A stretch of 64,000 bases of DNA from Craterilacuibacter sinensis. Its GTDB lineage: Bacteria > Pseudomonadota > Gammaproteobacteria > Burkholderiales > Chromobacteriaceae. The notes beneath the pieces are model-generated. The model searched no databases, had not been told where the DNA came from, and was given only the letters and a program-made list of their open reading frames with translations. Each line of letters starts with the position of its first letter. The first letter of the stretch is position 1. Location: positions 108,588-172,587 of the forward strand of contig NZ_WSSB01000002.1 of the NCBI RefSeq assembly GCF_009831765.1. Reading direction: 5' to 3'. Shown in pieces: positions 17,034 through 25,022 of this stretch. A program made the position numbers and the translations under genes.

Positions 17034-17825
17034 ATGTCTATTCGCTCGCTTATCGCGCTTGGCTGCGCACTGGCTGCACCGGCCGCTCTCGCTTCCAACG
17101 ACTGGTCGTTCAAAAACGTTAGTGTCAACTGGTTGGATTGGTCCAATGGCACCGAAGCGCGTACTGAAGCTGGCTTTGCTGGCAAGAAGGATTTTGCTTT
17201 TCTCGAACTGGAAGGCGGCTTTGGCGGCAGCTGGGGCGAAGCTTATGGTTTCTTTGATATTGAAAATCCGGGGCACAATGCTAAGGAAGTGGATAGTAAA
17301 GATAACCGTCGTTATGCAGCTAAAGTTTCAACACGTTTTAATTTAGCTGAAGTTGCTGGTATGCCGGTGCAACTGTATGGCCAGATTTACGACTCGAGAG
17401 AGCACAATGGTTTCTTTGACCAGAACCGCGTGCTGGGTTTGGGTACCAGCTGGAGTCGGGGTAATTTCTGGATCAAGCCGTTTATTGGTGCACATCAGGA
17501 GCTGAAGCAGGATGTTGGTGCACACTTCAACGGCTGGATGGCCGGCTATGTGGCGGGCTATAGCTTTACCGCCTTCGGCCAGTCGTTCATGGCCACGCAG
17601 TGGCATGAAACCGAATTTGCGCGTAAAGACCGTTATTTGAGTATGTTTGATGCGGCTGGCAATGAGGTGAAAGGCGGTAAAACAGGCAATAATGGTGCCG
17701 TCGCCTTGTGGTGGAATGTCAACAAGGCGTTGACCACTGGTGTTCAATATCGTTATGCCGATCAGAAATTGGGTGTGACGGGTTATCAGAACGCTATGAT
17801 CTACTCGGTGAAGTACAACTTCTGA
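17034..17825 (+). CDS. OmpK/Tsx-family nucleoside-specific outer-membrane channel
   Basis: A 263-residue outer-membrane beta-barrel protein. The signal peptide is MSIRSLIALGCALAAPAALA. The mature N-terminus SNDWSFKNVSVNWLDWSNG and the alternating aromatic strands match the OmpK/Tsx family, ending in the C-terminal Phe (KYNF) needed for barrel assembly. The ATG at 17034 is chosen because the signal peptide begins there; an upstream in-frame start adds 35 unlikely residues. It probably admits nucleosides or similar solutes. The gene is AT-richer in parts than its neighbours. Confidence 0.87.
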   Translation: MSIRSLIALGCALAAPAALASNDWSFKNVSVNWLDWSNGTEARTEAGFAGKKDFAFLELEGGFGGSWGEAYGFFDIENPGHNAKEVDSKDNRRYAAKVSTRFNLAEVAGMPVQLYGQIYDSREHNGFFDQNRVLGLGTSWSRGNFWIKPFIGAHQELKQDVGAHFNGWMAGYVAGYSFTAFGQSFMATQWHETEFARKDRYLSMFDAAGNEVKGGKTGNNGAVALWWNVNKALTTGVQYRYADQKLGVTGYQNAMIYSVKYNF

Positions 17826-17846
17826 TATTTGCTGCTGCAATACAGA

Positions 17847-17905
17847 ACAGCCCCGGCGTGCGGGGCTGTGCATGACCGAGCAGGCCGGCATTACCGGCCT
17901 GTTGT
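17847..17905. terminator. Two hairpins between porin and engB
   Basis: First stem ACAGCCCCG / CGGGGCTGT at 17847-17869, second stem CAGGCCGG / CCGGCCTG at 17881-17901 followed by TTGTC. They separate convergent genes. Confidence 0.65.
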
Positions 17906-17909
17906 CGTA

Positions 17910-18554
17910 TCAGATAGCGGTATCGTCTACCGCGCCATCCATGTCCTGGTCCACCTGGGCAAACCACTTCTCCACAATCTGCTCTACTGTCTCGCAACCG
18001 GATTTTTTCAGGCTGGAAAACAGCTGGATGCTGATCTGCGGGTAGGCTGACAGCTTTTCCTTGACCTCTTTGAGTGCCTTGGCCTGTTCCTGACGTGACA
18101 GCTTGTCTGCCTTGGACAGCATGATATGCACCGGACGGTTGGTCTCGATAAAGAAGTGCAGCATCTTCCAGTCCAGCTCTTTCAGCGGATGACGGATATC
18201 CATGATCTGGATCAGGCCAACCAGACTTTCGCGTGTTTGCAGGTAGCGGCCGAGCAATTGCACCCAGTGTGCGCGTACTGCTTCCGGTACCTGGGCAAAA
18301 CCGTAACCCGGCAAATCGACCAGATAGCGTTCGCTGCCCAGATCGAAAAAGTTGATGTGCTGGGTGCGGCCCGGGGTCTTGGAGACATAGGCCAGACGGG
18401 TACGATTGGTCAGTGTATTGATGGCACTGGACTTGCCCGCGTTCGACCGCCCGACAAAAGCCACCTCGGCGCGCGTGGGCGGCAAGTCCTTCAGATGGTT
18501 GACAGTGGTATAAAAACTGGCGTTTTGGAAGATAGGCATAGTAGTAATGGACAA
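17910..18554 (-). CDS. engB: Ribosome-biogenesis GTPase EngB (YihA/YsxC)
   Basis: A 214-residue GTPase needed for large-subunit assembly. The P-loop GRSNAGKSS is at about 35-43, the switch-I Thr lies in KTPGRTQ, the G3 motif in DLPGYG, and the G4 specificity motif reads LSKADKLS. The length is typical. The C-terminal tail is acidic ([10 protein letters not shown]). It is divergent from the cytochrome c4 gene, the arrangement also seen in Neisseria. Confidence 0.95.
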   Translation of the reverse strand: MSITTMPIFQNASFYTTVNHLKDLPPTRAEVAFVGRSNAGKSSAINTLTNRTRLAYVSKTPGRTQHINFFDLGSERYLVDLPGYGFAQVPEAVRAHWVQLLGRYLQTRESLVGLIQIMDIRHPLKELDWKMLHFFIETNRPVHIMLSKADKLSRQEQAKALKEVKEKLSAYPQISIQLFSSLKKSGCETVEQIVEKWFAQVDQDMDGAVDDTAI

Positions 18555-18629
18555 GTCAGTTGTTATAGAATAGCACGTTTGAAAATGCCTCTTTTATCGA
18601 TATTCACGCATTCTCCCTAAGGAGTGACC

Positions 18630-19244
18630 ATGAAACGTAAGATGCTGTTGGCGCTATCGGCTGCTTTGCTGGCCGGTGGTTCCCTGGCCGCAGCACCGAC
18701 GCTGCAGGCGGATCCGGCCAAGGCCAAAGTTATCGTCGAGCAGGTTTGTGCTGCTTGCCACGGTGTGGATGGCAATAGTGTTGCCGCGATCAACCCGACG
18801 TTGGCCGGGCAGAGCCAGCAGTATCTGCATGCCCAGCTCGTCGCCTTCAAGGCGGGCAAGCGCCAGAACCCGACCATGCTGGGTATGGCCTCGACCCTGT
18901 CTGAACAGGACATGGTGAACGTAGCCGCCTACTTTAGCCAGCAAAAGGTCAAGCCGCGCGACGCCTCGGACAAGACCCAGCTGGAATTGGGCAAGCAGCT
19001 TTACCGCACTGGTAATGCCGCGACCAAGCTGCCGGCCTGTATGTCCTGCCATGGCCCGGCCGGTGCCGGCCTGCCGGAAAAATATCCGCGCCTGGGCAGC
19101 CAGCATGCGAGTTACATCGTCAAGCAGCTGCAGGATTATAAGGGCGCCACGGTTCGCAACAACGTCATCATGACGGATATTGCGGCACGTATGAGTGATG
19201 CCGAGATGAAAGCGGTCGCTGAATATATTTCTGGTCTGCGTTAA
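18630..19244 (+). CDS. Cytochrome c4, dihaem
   Basis: A 204-residue periplasmic electron carrier. The signal peptide MKRKMLLALSAALLAGGSLAAA is followed by two cytochrome c domains, with haem-binding CAACH in the first and CMSCH in the second, and distal Met residues in the expected loops (NPTMLGMA and NNVIMTDIAARM). The ATG at 18630, with GGAG 5 nt upstream, is preferred to the GTG at 18624. Such proteins donate electrons to cbb3-type or other terminal oxidases. The System II haem-lyase genes follow directly. Confidence 0.95.
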   Translation: MKRKMLLALSAALLAGGSLAAAPTLQADPAKAKVIVEQVCAACHGVDGNSVAAINPTLAGQSQQYLHAQLVAFKAGKRQNPTMLGMASTLSEQDMVNVAAYFSQQKVKPRDASDKTQLELGKQLYRTGNAATKLPACMSCHGPAGAGLPEKYPRLGSQHASYIVKQLQDYKGATVRNNVIMTDIAARMSDAEMKAVAEYISGLR

Positions 19245-19276
19245 GCGCAACTTTTGCCTGAGCCAACACTCATAGG

Positions 19277-19305
19277 GAGGGTGCCCGTTTCGGGCCCCTC
19301 TTTTT
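19277..19305 (+). terminator. Terminator between cytochrome c4 and resB
   Basis: GC-rich stem GAGGGTGCCCG / CGGGCCCCTC with one bulge, a TTT loop and five T residues. It ends only 13 nt before the resB ATG, so it also forms part of the resB leader. Confidence 0.75.
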
Positions 19306-19318
19306 GTTTTATGCCGAT

Positions 19319-21343
19319 ATGAAAATAAAAAATCGCAATTCGCAGTGGTTATACCGAATTTATGAGCTTGTCAGTTCGATGCGCTTTGCCATCGGCCTGC
19401 TCACCATCCTGGCCATCGCCTCGATCATAGGGACGGTACTCAAGCAGAACGAACCTTATACCAACTATGCCTTTGAGTTCGGCCAGTTCTGGTTTTTGCT
19501 GTTTGAAAAGCTGGGGCTGTACGATGTCTACCACTCGGGCTGGTTCCTGACCATTCTGGCCTTTCTGGTGCTGTCGACCTCGCTGTGTATCGTACGAAAC
19601 GGGCCGGGCTTCCTTAAGGAAATGAAGGCATATCGGGAAAAAGCCTCCGATACCTCATTAAGCCTGATGTCGCACAGTGTCGAGCTCGATGGCGAGGTGG
19701 AGCCCGAGGCAGTACGCGAACGCCTGCAGGCGCAGGGTTTCAGCGTCAAGGAGCATCAGCGTGAGGATGGCAGCCGCGTATTGGCGGCCAAGAAGGGCGC
19801 TGCCAACAAATTGGGCTATTTCTTTGCCCATATCGCCATGGTGGTGATCTGCATCGGCGGCCTGATGGATGGCAACCTGCCGCTCAAGCTGGGCGAGATG
19901 AGCGGGCGAGTGGTGCCGGAAACGCGCAATGTGCCGCAAAGCCAGATTCCGGCACAAAGTCGCCTCTCTGCCGGCAACCTGTCTTATCGCGGTAATGTCA
20001 CCATCGCGGAGAATCGCAGCGCTGATGTAGTCTTCCTGAACGCAGGTAAAGGTTATCTGGTACAGGAGCTGCCGTTTGCCGTGACGCTCAAGCAGTTTCA
20101 TGTCGATTATTACAGCAACGGCATGCCCAAGCTGTTTGCCAGCGATATTGTGGTGACCGACAAGGCCACCGGCAAGGAAACTAAGGCCACGGTCAAGGTC
20201 AACCATCCGCTGGTGGTCGATGGTGTCGCCATCTATCAGGCGAGCTTTGGGGATGGCGGCTCGCCGCTGGAACTGGATGCGTGGAATCTGGCGCAGCCGC
20301 AACTGGCACCGGTTGCGATCAAGGGGGTGTCGCAGGCGGCGCAGCCTTTACGCGCCAACGGGCAGGCGTACACGCTGGAGTTTGGCGACCTCAAGGTTTA
20401 CAACGTTGAGAACATGGCCAAAACCGGCATGGATGGCGACAAGACGCTGGCACAGCGCATGAACGATGCGCGCTCGGTGAAGCACGAGAAGGCGCTGCAG
20501 AATGTCGGTCCATCCATCACCTATAAGCTGCGCGATGGTCAGGGGCAGGCGCACGAATACCATCAGTATATGGCGCCCATTATGCAGGAGGGCGCCAGCT
20601 ATCAGATCTCGGGTGTGCGCCGTCAGGTGTCCGAGCCCTTCCAGTATCTGCGTCTGCCGCTGGATGACGAGCTGTCAATCAAGCGCTTTATGCGCCTGAA
20701 TGCCGCGCTGGCCACGCCGGCCTTGTATGACGAGGTGGCCCGCCGTACGGCAGACAAGGCCATGCAGGGCGGCGCCATCAGCCCTGAGATGCGTGCCCAG
20801 TTCGAGAGCAGTGTGAAGTGGGTCTTAGCACGCTTCTCCGAGGGTGGCTTCCCCGCGCTGGAAAACTTCCTCGATGAGCGCGTGCCGCAGGACAAGCGTC
20901 AGGCCGTGGCACAAACCTATGTGAAGATACTGCAGGGCACGGTCGGCGACTTGATGGCCGTAGCGGATAGCCGCGCCGGTGTGGCGCCGCTTGCCGCAGA
21001 GCAGAACAGCTACCGCTTCTTGCTCGACAGTCTGGTCGCCAGCTCGGCGCTGCATGACTATGGTGCGCCGGTCTATCTGCAACTGGTCGGCTTTGATCAG
21101 GTACAGGCGTCCGGCCTGCAACTGACGCGCTCGCCGGGCAAGAATCTGGTGTATCTGGGCTCTTTGCTGCTGGTGATCGGCATCATCCTGATGTTCTATG
21201 TGCGTGAAATCCGGGTCTGGCTGGTATTCCGCCCGGGCCGCTTGCGCCTTGCCATGACATCCAATCGACACAACCGCGACCTCGATCGGGATTTCGATCG
21301 CGAGCGCGACGCACTTGAAACGCTAATCCGGGAGCAACCATGA
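19319..21343 (+). CDS. resB: ResB (Ccs1) cytochrome c biogenesis protein
   Basis: A 674-residue inner-membrane protein of System II cytochrome c maturation, which with CcsA carries haem across the membrane and attaches it to apocytochromes. It has an N-terminal pair of membrane segments (SSMRFAIGLLTILAIASIIG), a third near residue 75 and a fourth near 165, then a large periplasmic domain of about 430 residues, and a last membrane span near 610. The ATG at 19319 has no obvious Shine-Dalgarno and lies right after a terminator hairpin; a TTG at 19304 is an alternative. The last bases overlap ccsA (ATGA). Confidence 0.93.
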   Translation: MKIKNRNSQWLYRIYELVSSMRFAIGLLTILAIASIIGTVLKQNEPYTNYAFEFGQFWFLLFEKLGLYDVYHSGWFLTILAFLVLSTSLCIVRNGPGFLKEMKAYREKASDTSLSLMSHSVELDGEVEPEAVRERLQAQGFSVKEHQREDGSRVLAAKKGAANKLGYFFAHIAMVVICIGGLMDGNLPLKLGEMSGRVVPETRNVPQSQIPAQSRLSAGNLSYRGNVTIAENRSADVVFLNAGKGYLVQELPFAVTLKQFHVDYYSNGMPKLFASDIVVTDKATGKETKATVKVNHPLVVDGVAIYQASFGDGGSPLELDAWNLAQPQLAPVAIKGVSQAAQPLRANGQAYTLEFGDLKVYNVENMAKTGMDGDKTLAQRMNDARSVKHEKALQNVGPSITYKLRDGQGQAHEYHQYMAPIMQEGASYQISGVRRQVSEPFQYLRLPLDDELSIKRFMRLNAALATPALYDEVARRTADKAMQGGAISPEMRAQFESSVKWVLARFSEGGFPALENFLDERVPQDKRQAVAQTYVKILQGTVGDLMAVADSRAGVAPLAAEQNSYRFLLDSLVASSALHDYGAPVYLQLVGFDQVQASGLQLTRSPGKNLVYLGSLLLVIGIILMFYVREIRVWLVFRPGRLRLAMTSNRHNRDLDRDFDRERDALETLIREQP

Positions 21344-22485
21344 GTTCCACTTACCGTCTTGCCGCACAGCCTGGCTTCTGGCGCAGTCTGGACTTGCGCG
21401 ACTGGGCTTACGCCCTGTTCGTGCTGGTCGTCTGTGCCGGTGCTTTTTACCAGTACGACCATTTCATGGACGTGTACGAGGAGGCCATTCTGGCTGGTTC
21501 GGCCTTGAGCCTGGTTGCGTTGGGCTGGTTCTGGAAGCCGTGGCGCTGGTACTTTCCGCTATCCGGGGTGACTTCGCTACTGGCGATACAGGTGTACGAG
21601 CATGATCTGGCGCGCGCGCAGAGTGCCTTCCTGTTGAAATACATGCTGTCCAGCCAGTCATCCATTATGTGGATGTGCACGCTATTCGTTCTGGCAACCG
21701 GCGTGTACTGGGCGGGTCTGCTGACGCGCTCGGCCACGCTGCAAAGAATGGGCAGTGGTCTGACCTGGGCTGCTTGCGTGATGGGACTGGCCGGTCTGGG
21801 GACGCGCTGGTACGAGAGTTATCTGATCGGTGCGGATGTCGGCCATATCCCGGTGTCCAATCTGTATGAAGTGTTCGTGCTGTTCTGCCTGGTTACCGCA
21901 CTGATGTACCTCTATTACGAGGCAAAATTTGCCGCCCGCCAGATGGGGGCGTTTGTGCTGCTGATTATCAGCGCGGCCGTGGTCTTTATCGTCTGGTATG
22001 CCTTCGACCGGCAGGCGCATGAAATCCAGCCGCTGATCCCGGCCTTGCAGTCGTGGTGGATGAAAATCCATGTGCCGGCCAACTTTGTCGGCTATGGCGC
22101 GTTTGCCATTGCCGCCATGCTGGGCGCTGCCGAACTGATGGCAATGCGCGGCTGGCTGGCGGGCAAGCTGCCGCCGATGGAGGTGATGGATGAGGTGATG
22201 TATAAGGTGATCGCAGTCGGCTTCCTGTTCTTCACCATTGCGACCGTACTGGGGGCGATGTGGGCTGCCGATGCCTGGGGCGGCTACTGGAGCTGGGACC
22301 CGAAAGAGACCTGGGCGCTGATCGTCTGGCTGAACTACGCCGCCTGGCTGCATATGCGTCTGGTTAAAGGCTGGCGCGGCGCACCGCTGGCATGGTGGGC
22401 GGTGGTCGGCCTGTTTATCACCACCTTCGCCTTTATCGGCGTGAATATGTTCCTGTCCGGCCTGCATTCCTACGGGGGTTTGTAA
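21340..22485 (+). CDS. ccsA: CcsA (CcsB-type) cytochrome c assembly protein
   Basis: A 381-residue polytopic membrane protein that presents haem to apocytochrome c. The tryptophan-rich periplasmic WWD signature is visible as WGGYWSWDPKETWALIVW near residue 310, with eight or so hydrophobic segments and conserved His residues (for example WLHMRL). It overlaps resB by 4 nt and is followed by a terminator, so resB-ccsA is a two-gene unit. It corresponds to the same pair in Neisseria. Confidence 0.95.
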   Translation: MSSTYRLAAQPGFWRSLDLRDWAYALFVLVVCAGAFYQYDHFMDVYEEAILAGSALSLVALGWFWKPWRWYFPLSGVTSLLAIQVYEHDLARAQSAFLLKYMLSSQSSIMWMCTLFVLATGVYWAGLLTRSATLQRMGSGLTWAACVMGLAGLGTRWYESYLIGADVGHIPVSNLYEVFVLFCLVTALMYLYYEAKFAARQMGAFVLLIISAAVVFIVWYAFDRQAHEIQPLIPALQSWWMKIHVPANFVGYGAFAIAAMLGAAELMAMRGWLAGKLPPMEVMDEVMYKVIAVGFLFFTIATVLGAMWAADAWGGYWSWDPKETWALIVWLNYAAWLHMRLVKGWRGAPLAWWAVVGLFITTFAFIGVNMFLSGLHSYGGL

Positions 22486-22501
22486 GACGGATAAAAGTAG
22501 T

Positions 22502-22540
22502 AAAGGGCTCCGCTGTCGGTTGACGGTGGAGCCCTTTGTT
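22502..22540 (+). terminator. Terminator after ccsA
   Basis: Ten-bp perfect outer stem AAAGGGCTCC / GGAGCCCTTT with an imperfectly paired inner segment. Confidence 0.8.
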
Positions 22541-22669
22541 ATGGCGCTGTCCCAATTACAAGTTGGTGTTTACGGCATGCGATAGGTGCTGTTTTATGTG
22601 TTAGCCACGTCCAAAACACATATGTACCAATTTGTAACTGAGGCATCGCTTTTGCGCTGGGCGTATTGC

Positions 22670-23020
22670 TCAGTTTCCCGCGCAACGGCGGATCAGCCGG
22701 ATCCATTGTCGCGACAGTTTGGGTCCGCGTTCGAACAGACGCACCAGCCCCGGCTCCATCACCACCTCGAAGCCTGAACGTCCGGTGGCCGGGTTAGTCA
22801 GACGCAGGCTATAACGCTCGGCCGTTTCTTGCGTACTGTCTATGTAATCCAGCGGTATTTTCCACCCCTTGATGCCGCTTTCCAGACATTGGGCAACTTT
22901 GAACGGCGCGCTCAGGGTCAATAGTTCAAGCGAGGGAGTCGAGCGGGCGGCCCATGCTGGCACCGCCCAGAACAGGGCGGTAGCCAGCATGAGGCCAGCG
23001 GAGCAGGGTAAGCGGGACAT
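22670..23020 (-). CDS. Exported protein of unknown function
   Basis: A 116-residue protein with a signal peptide (hydrophobic core LMLATALFWAVPAWAA, cleavage near residue 24). The mature part is rich in beta-strand-like segments and has two cysteines (AQCLESG and RRCAGN) that may form a disulfide. I do not recognise a family. It is monocistronic on the minus strand, downstream of the glutamine-synthetase-like gene. Confidence 0.7.
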   Translation of the reverse strand: MSRLPCSAGLMLATALFWAVPAWAARSTPSLELLTLSAPFKVAQCLESGIKGWKIPLDYIDSTQETAERYSLRLTNPATGRSGFEVVMEPGLVRLFERGPKLSRQWIRLIRRCAGN

Positions 23021-23107
23021 GGTGTTTGGTTTGGCGTGAAAAGCAAAGCGCCATCGTCCTGCGTTTACCGGGCTATTTCAATAGCAATTGGTTTCTAAAA
23101 TGCATAA

Positions 23108-24472
23108 TCAGGCCAGCGTAGCGAGGTAACGCCGCTCCCATGGCGTAATCTCGCCATGAAAACTGCTCAGCTCCAGCTCCTTGACCGCGACATAGGCACG
23201 GGCAAATTCGCCGCCGAACAGCGCTTCTGCCGTTTCGTGTGCTTCCATCAGTACCAGCGCCGCGTCCAGTGTACGCGGCAGGCTGGCTTTGTCTTCTCCG
23301 AGGAAAACATTGCCGGTGATGGCTTCATCTGGCACCAGTTCCTGCTCTATCCCTAATAGCCCGGCGCCCAGACTGGCGGCCAGTGTGAGATAGGGGTTGG
23401 CATCACAGCCGGGCAGGCGGTTCTCCACCCGCCGCGCCTGTGGGCCACTGCGCGGTACGCGCAAGCCGACCGAGCGGTTGTCGATGCCCCAGCTCAGGTT
23501 GACCGGCGCAGCCAGACCCTTGACGAAGCGACGGTAGGAGTTGGGGCTGGGGCAAAATAGCGGCATCAAATGCGGCAGATAGCGCTGCATGCCGGCAAGG
23601 TAGTGGAAGAAACGCGCGCTCTCGCTGCCATCTTTCTGGCTGAAGGCGTTATTGCCGGCCTGATCGACCAGGCTTTGGTGGATATGCATCGAGCTGCCCG
23701 GCTGGCCGGCCAGCGGCTTGGCCATGCACACTACATTTAGCCCGTGCCGGTTGCCGATTTCCTTGAGTGCGGTCTTGAACAAAAAGGTCTGGTCGGCCAA
23801 TTGCAGAGCCGGGCCGTGCTGAAGATTGATTTCGAACTGGCTGGGGCCCATTTCGTGTACCCAGGTATCGGTCTTGATGCCCAGCGTGTCGCAGGCGCGG
23901 TATACATCGTCGAAAAAGGCTTCCAGATCGTTGAGCGTGGAAAAGCTGAATGAATCGAAGCCGGTTTCGCGCCGTCCGCTACGCAGTTGCGGCGACTGGA
24001 ACGGCGCGTCCGCATCCGGGTTGGCGGCGAAGATGTAAAACTCCAGTTCGGGCGCCACGATAGGCGTCAAACCCAGTGCATCGTAACGGGCCAGCACCTT
24101 TTTCAGTACAGAGCGCGGTGCCAGCGGGGTCAACTCGCCGTCCAGATCGACACAGTCGCAAATAACGAGTGCGCGTGGCGTGCGCGCCCACGGTACCAGA
24201 CGCATCGTATTCAGATCGGGCACGAGCGCGACATCGGGGTCCTGCTCTCCATAAAAGCGGTAGTCGGGAAAATCACCGGTACAGCTCTGGATGGGCACCG
24301 CGCGCGCAATGCGTAGCTCCTGGCCGCGGATAAAGGCAGCGGCAGGCAGCGTCTTGCCGCGGGCAAAGCCGCTGATATCGGCGAAGCACATTTCTACATC
24401 GCGCACCTGGTGTTCGTTCAGCCAGCCGGCCTGCTGTGCGAGCCGTTCGGTTGCTGGGGTCGCTTGTGACAT
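23108..24472 (-). CDS. Glutamine synthetase family protein, gamma-glutamylpolyamine synthetase-like
   Basis: A 454-residue ATP-dependent ligase of the PuuA/PauA branch of the glutamine synthetase family. The beta-grasp N-domain (DVEMCFADISGFARGK) is followed by the catalytic domain with APELEFYIF (metal ligands), MGPSQFEINLQHG, GSSMHIHQSL and the ATP/substrate segment NRSVGLRVPRSG. The short late region lacks the adenylylation loop of GlnA. Start 24472 is supported by GAGGAG at 5-10 nt. PuuA-type enzymes begin polyamine catabolism by glutamylating putrescine. No other puu gene adjoins it. Confidence 0.87.
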   Translation of the reverse strand: MSQATPATERLAQQAGWLNEHQVRDVEMCFADISGFARGKTLPAAAFIRGQELRIARAVPIQSCTGDFPDYRFYGEQDPDVALVPDLNTMRLVPWARTPRALVICDCVDLDGELTPLAPRSVLKKVLARYDALGLTPIVAPELEFYIFAANPDADAPFQSPQLRSGRRETGFDSFSFSTLNDLEAFFDDVYRACDTLGIKTDTWVHEMGPSQFEINLQHGPALQLADQTFLFKTALKEIGNRHGLNVVCMAKPLAGQPGSSMHIHQSLVDQAGNNAFSQKDGSESARFFHYLAGMQRYLPHLMPLFCPSPNSYRRFVKGLAAPVNLSWGIDNRSVGLRVPRSGPQARRVENRLPGCDANPYLTLAASLGAGLLGIEQELVPDEAITGNVFLGEDKASLPRTLDAALVLMEAHETAEALFGGEFARAYVAVKELELSSFHGEITPWERRYLATLA

Positions 24473-24620
24473 ATCTCTCCTCGGTTTCCTTGCTTGCAGG
24501 GGGATTCCGTCTGTCTGCCATCGCGTCGATGGCCTAGCGTCTATTGCGCTTTGATATACAGAGTATGCCATCCGCAACATGTTGTTGCATAATTACCGGC
24601 TTTACTGATGAGAGCCTGTC

Positions 24621-24944
24621 ATGAAACACCTATCCTCTTTATTTACGGCGGTCTGTTTGCTGCTCGCGACGACTTTGGTATCGGCCTCACCGTTGCTGAT
24701 TGATGTACGTACCCCGGATGAATTTGCCCAAGAGCATGTACAGGGCGCGCTTAACCTGCCGCTGGACAGTATTGCCCGCACCATCGCCCAGAGTGCGCCG
24801 GACAAGAATGCACCGATTGCACTGTACTGTCGCAGTGGACGGCGTTCGGCAGAGGCCGAGCAGCAGCTACGGGCACTGGGTTATACCGAGGTACGCAATC
24901 TTGGCGGGGTGGCGGAAGCACGCAAGCTATTTGCACAGCCTTGA
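24621..24944 (+). CDS. Periplasmic rhodanese-like protein (PspE type)
   Basis: A 107-residue single-domain rhodanese with a signal peptide (cleavage near LVSA at residue 22). The sulfur-carrying cysteine is in YCRSGRRS, the classic active-site loop, preceded by LIDVRTPDEF. It transfers sulfane sulfur between thiols; family members such as PspE act in the periplasm. It is divergent from the GS-like gene. Confidence 0.9.
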   Translation: MKHLSSLFTAVCLLLATTLVSASPLLIDVRTPDEFAQEHVQGALNLPLDSIARTIAQSAPDKNAPIALYCRSGRRSAEAEQQLRALGYTEVRNLGGVAEARKLFAQP

Positions 24945-24982
24945 AAGCAAAATCTTGGGGTAAAGGGGTGGATGCTGTTCTG

Positions 24983-25007
24983 GTATGATATTAATTAATA
25001 TTCATAC
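24983..25007. promoter_or_regulatory. AT-rich palindrome before the GGDEF-EAL gene
   Basis: GTATGA, then the perfect palindrome TATTAATTAATA, one T and TCATAC. The outer arms are also complementary. It lies 15 bp before the GTG start codon and is a candidate operator or promoter core. Confidence 0.5.
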
Positions 25008-25022
25008 ATTGGGATTTCTCCC

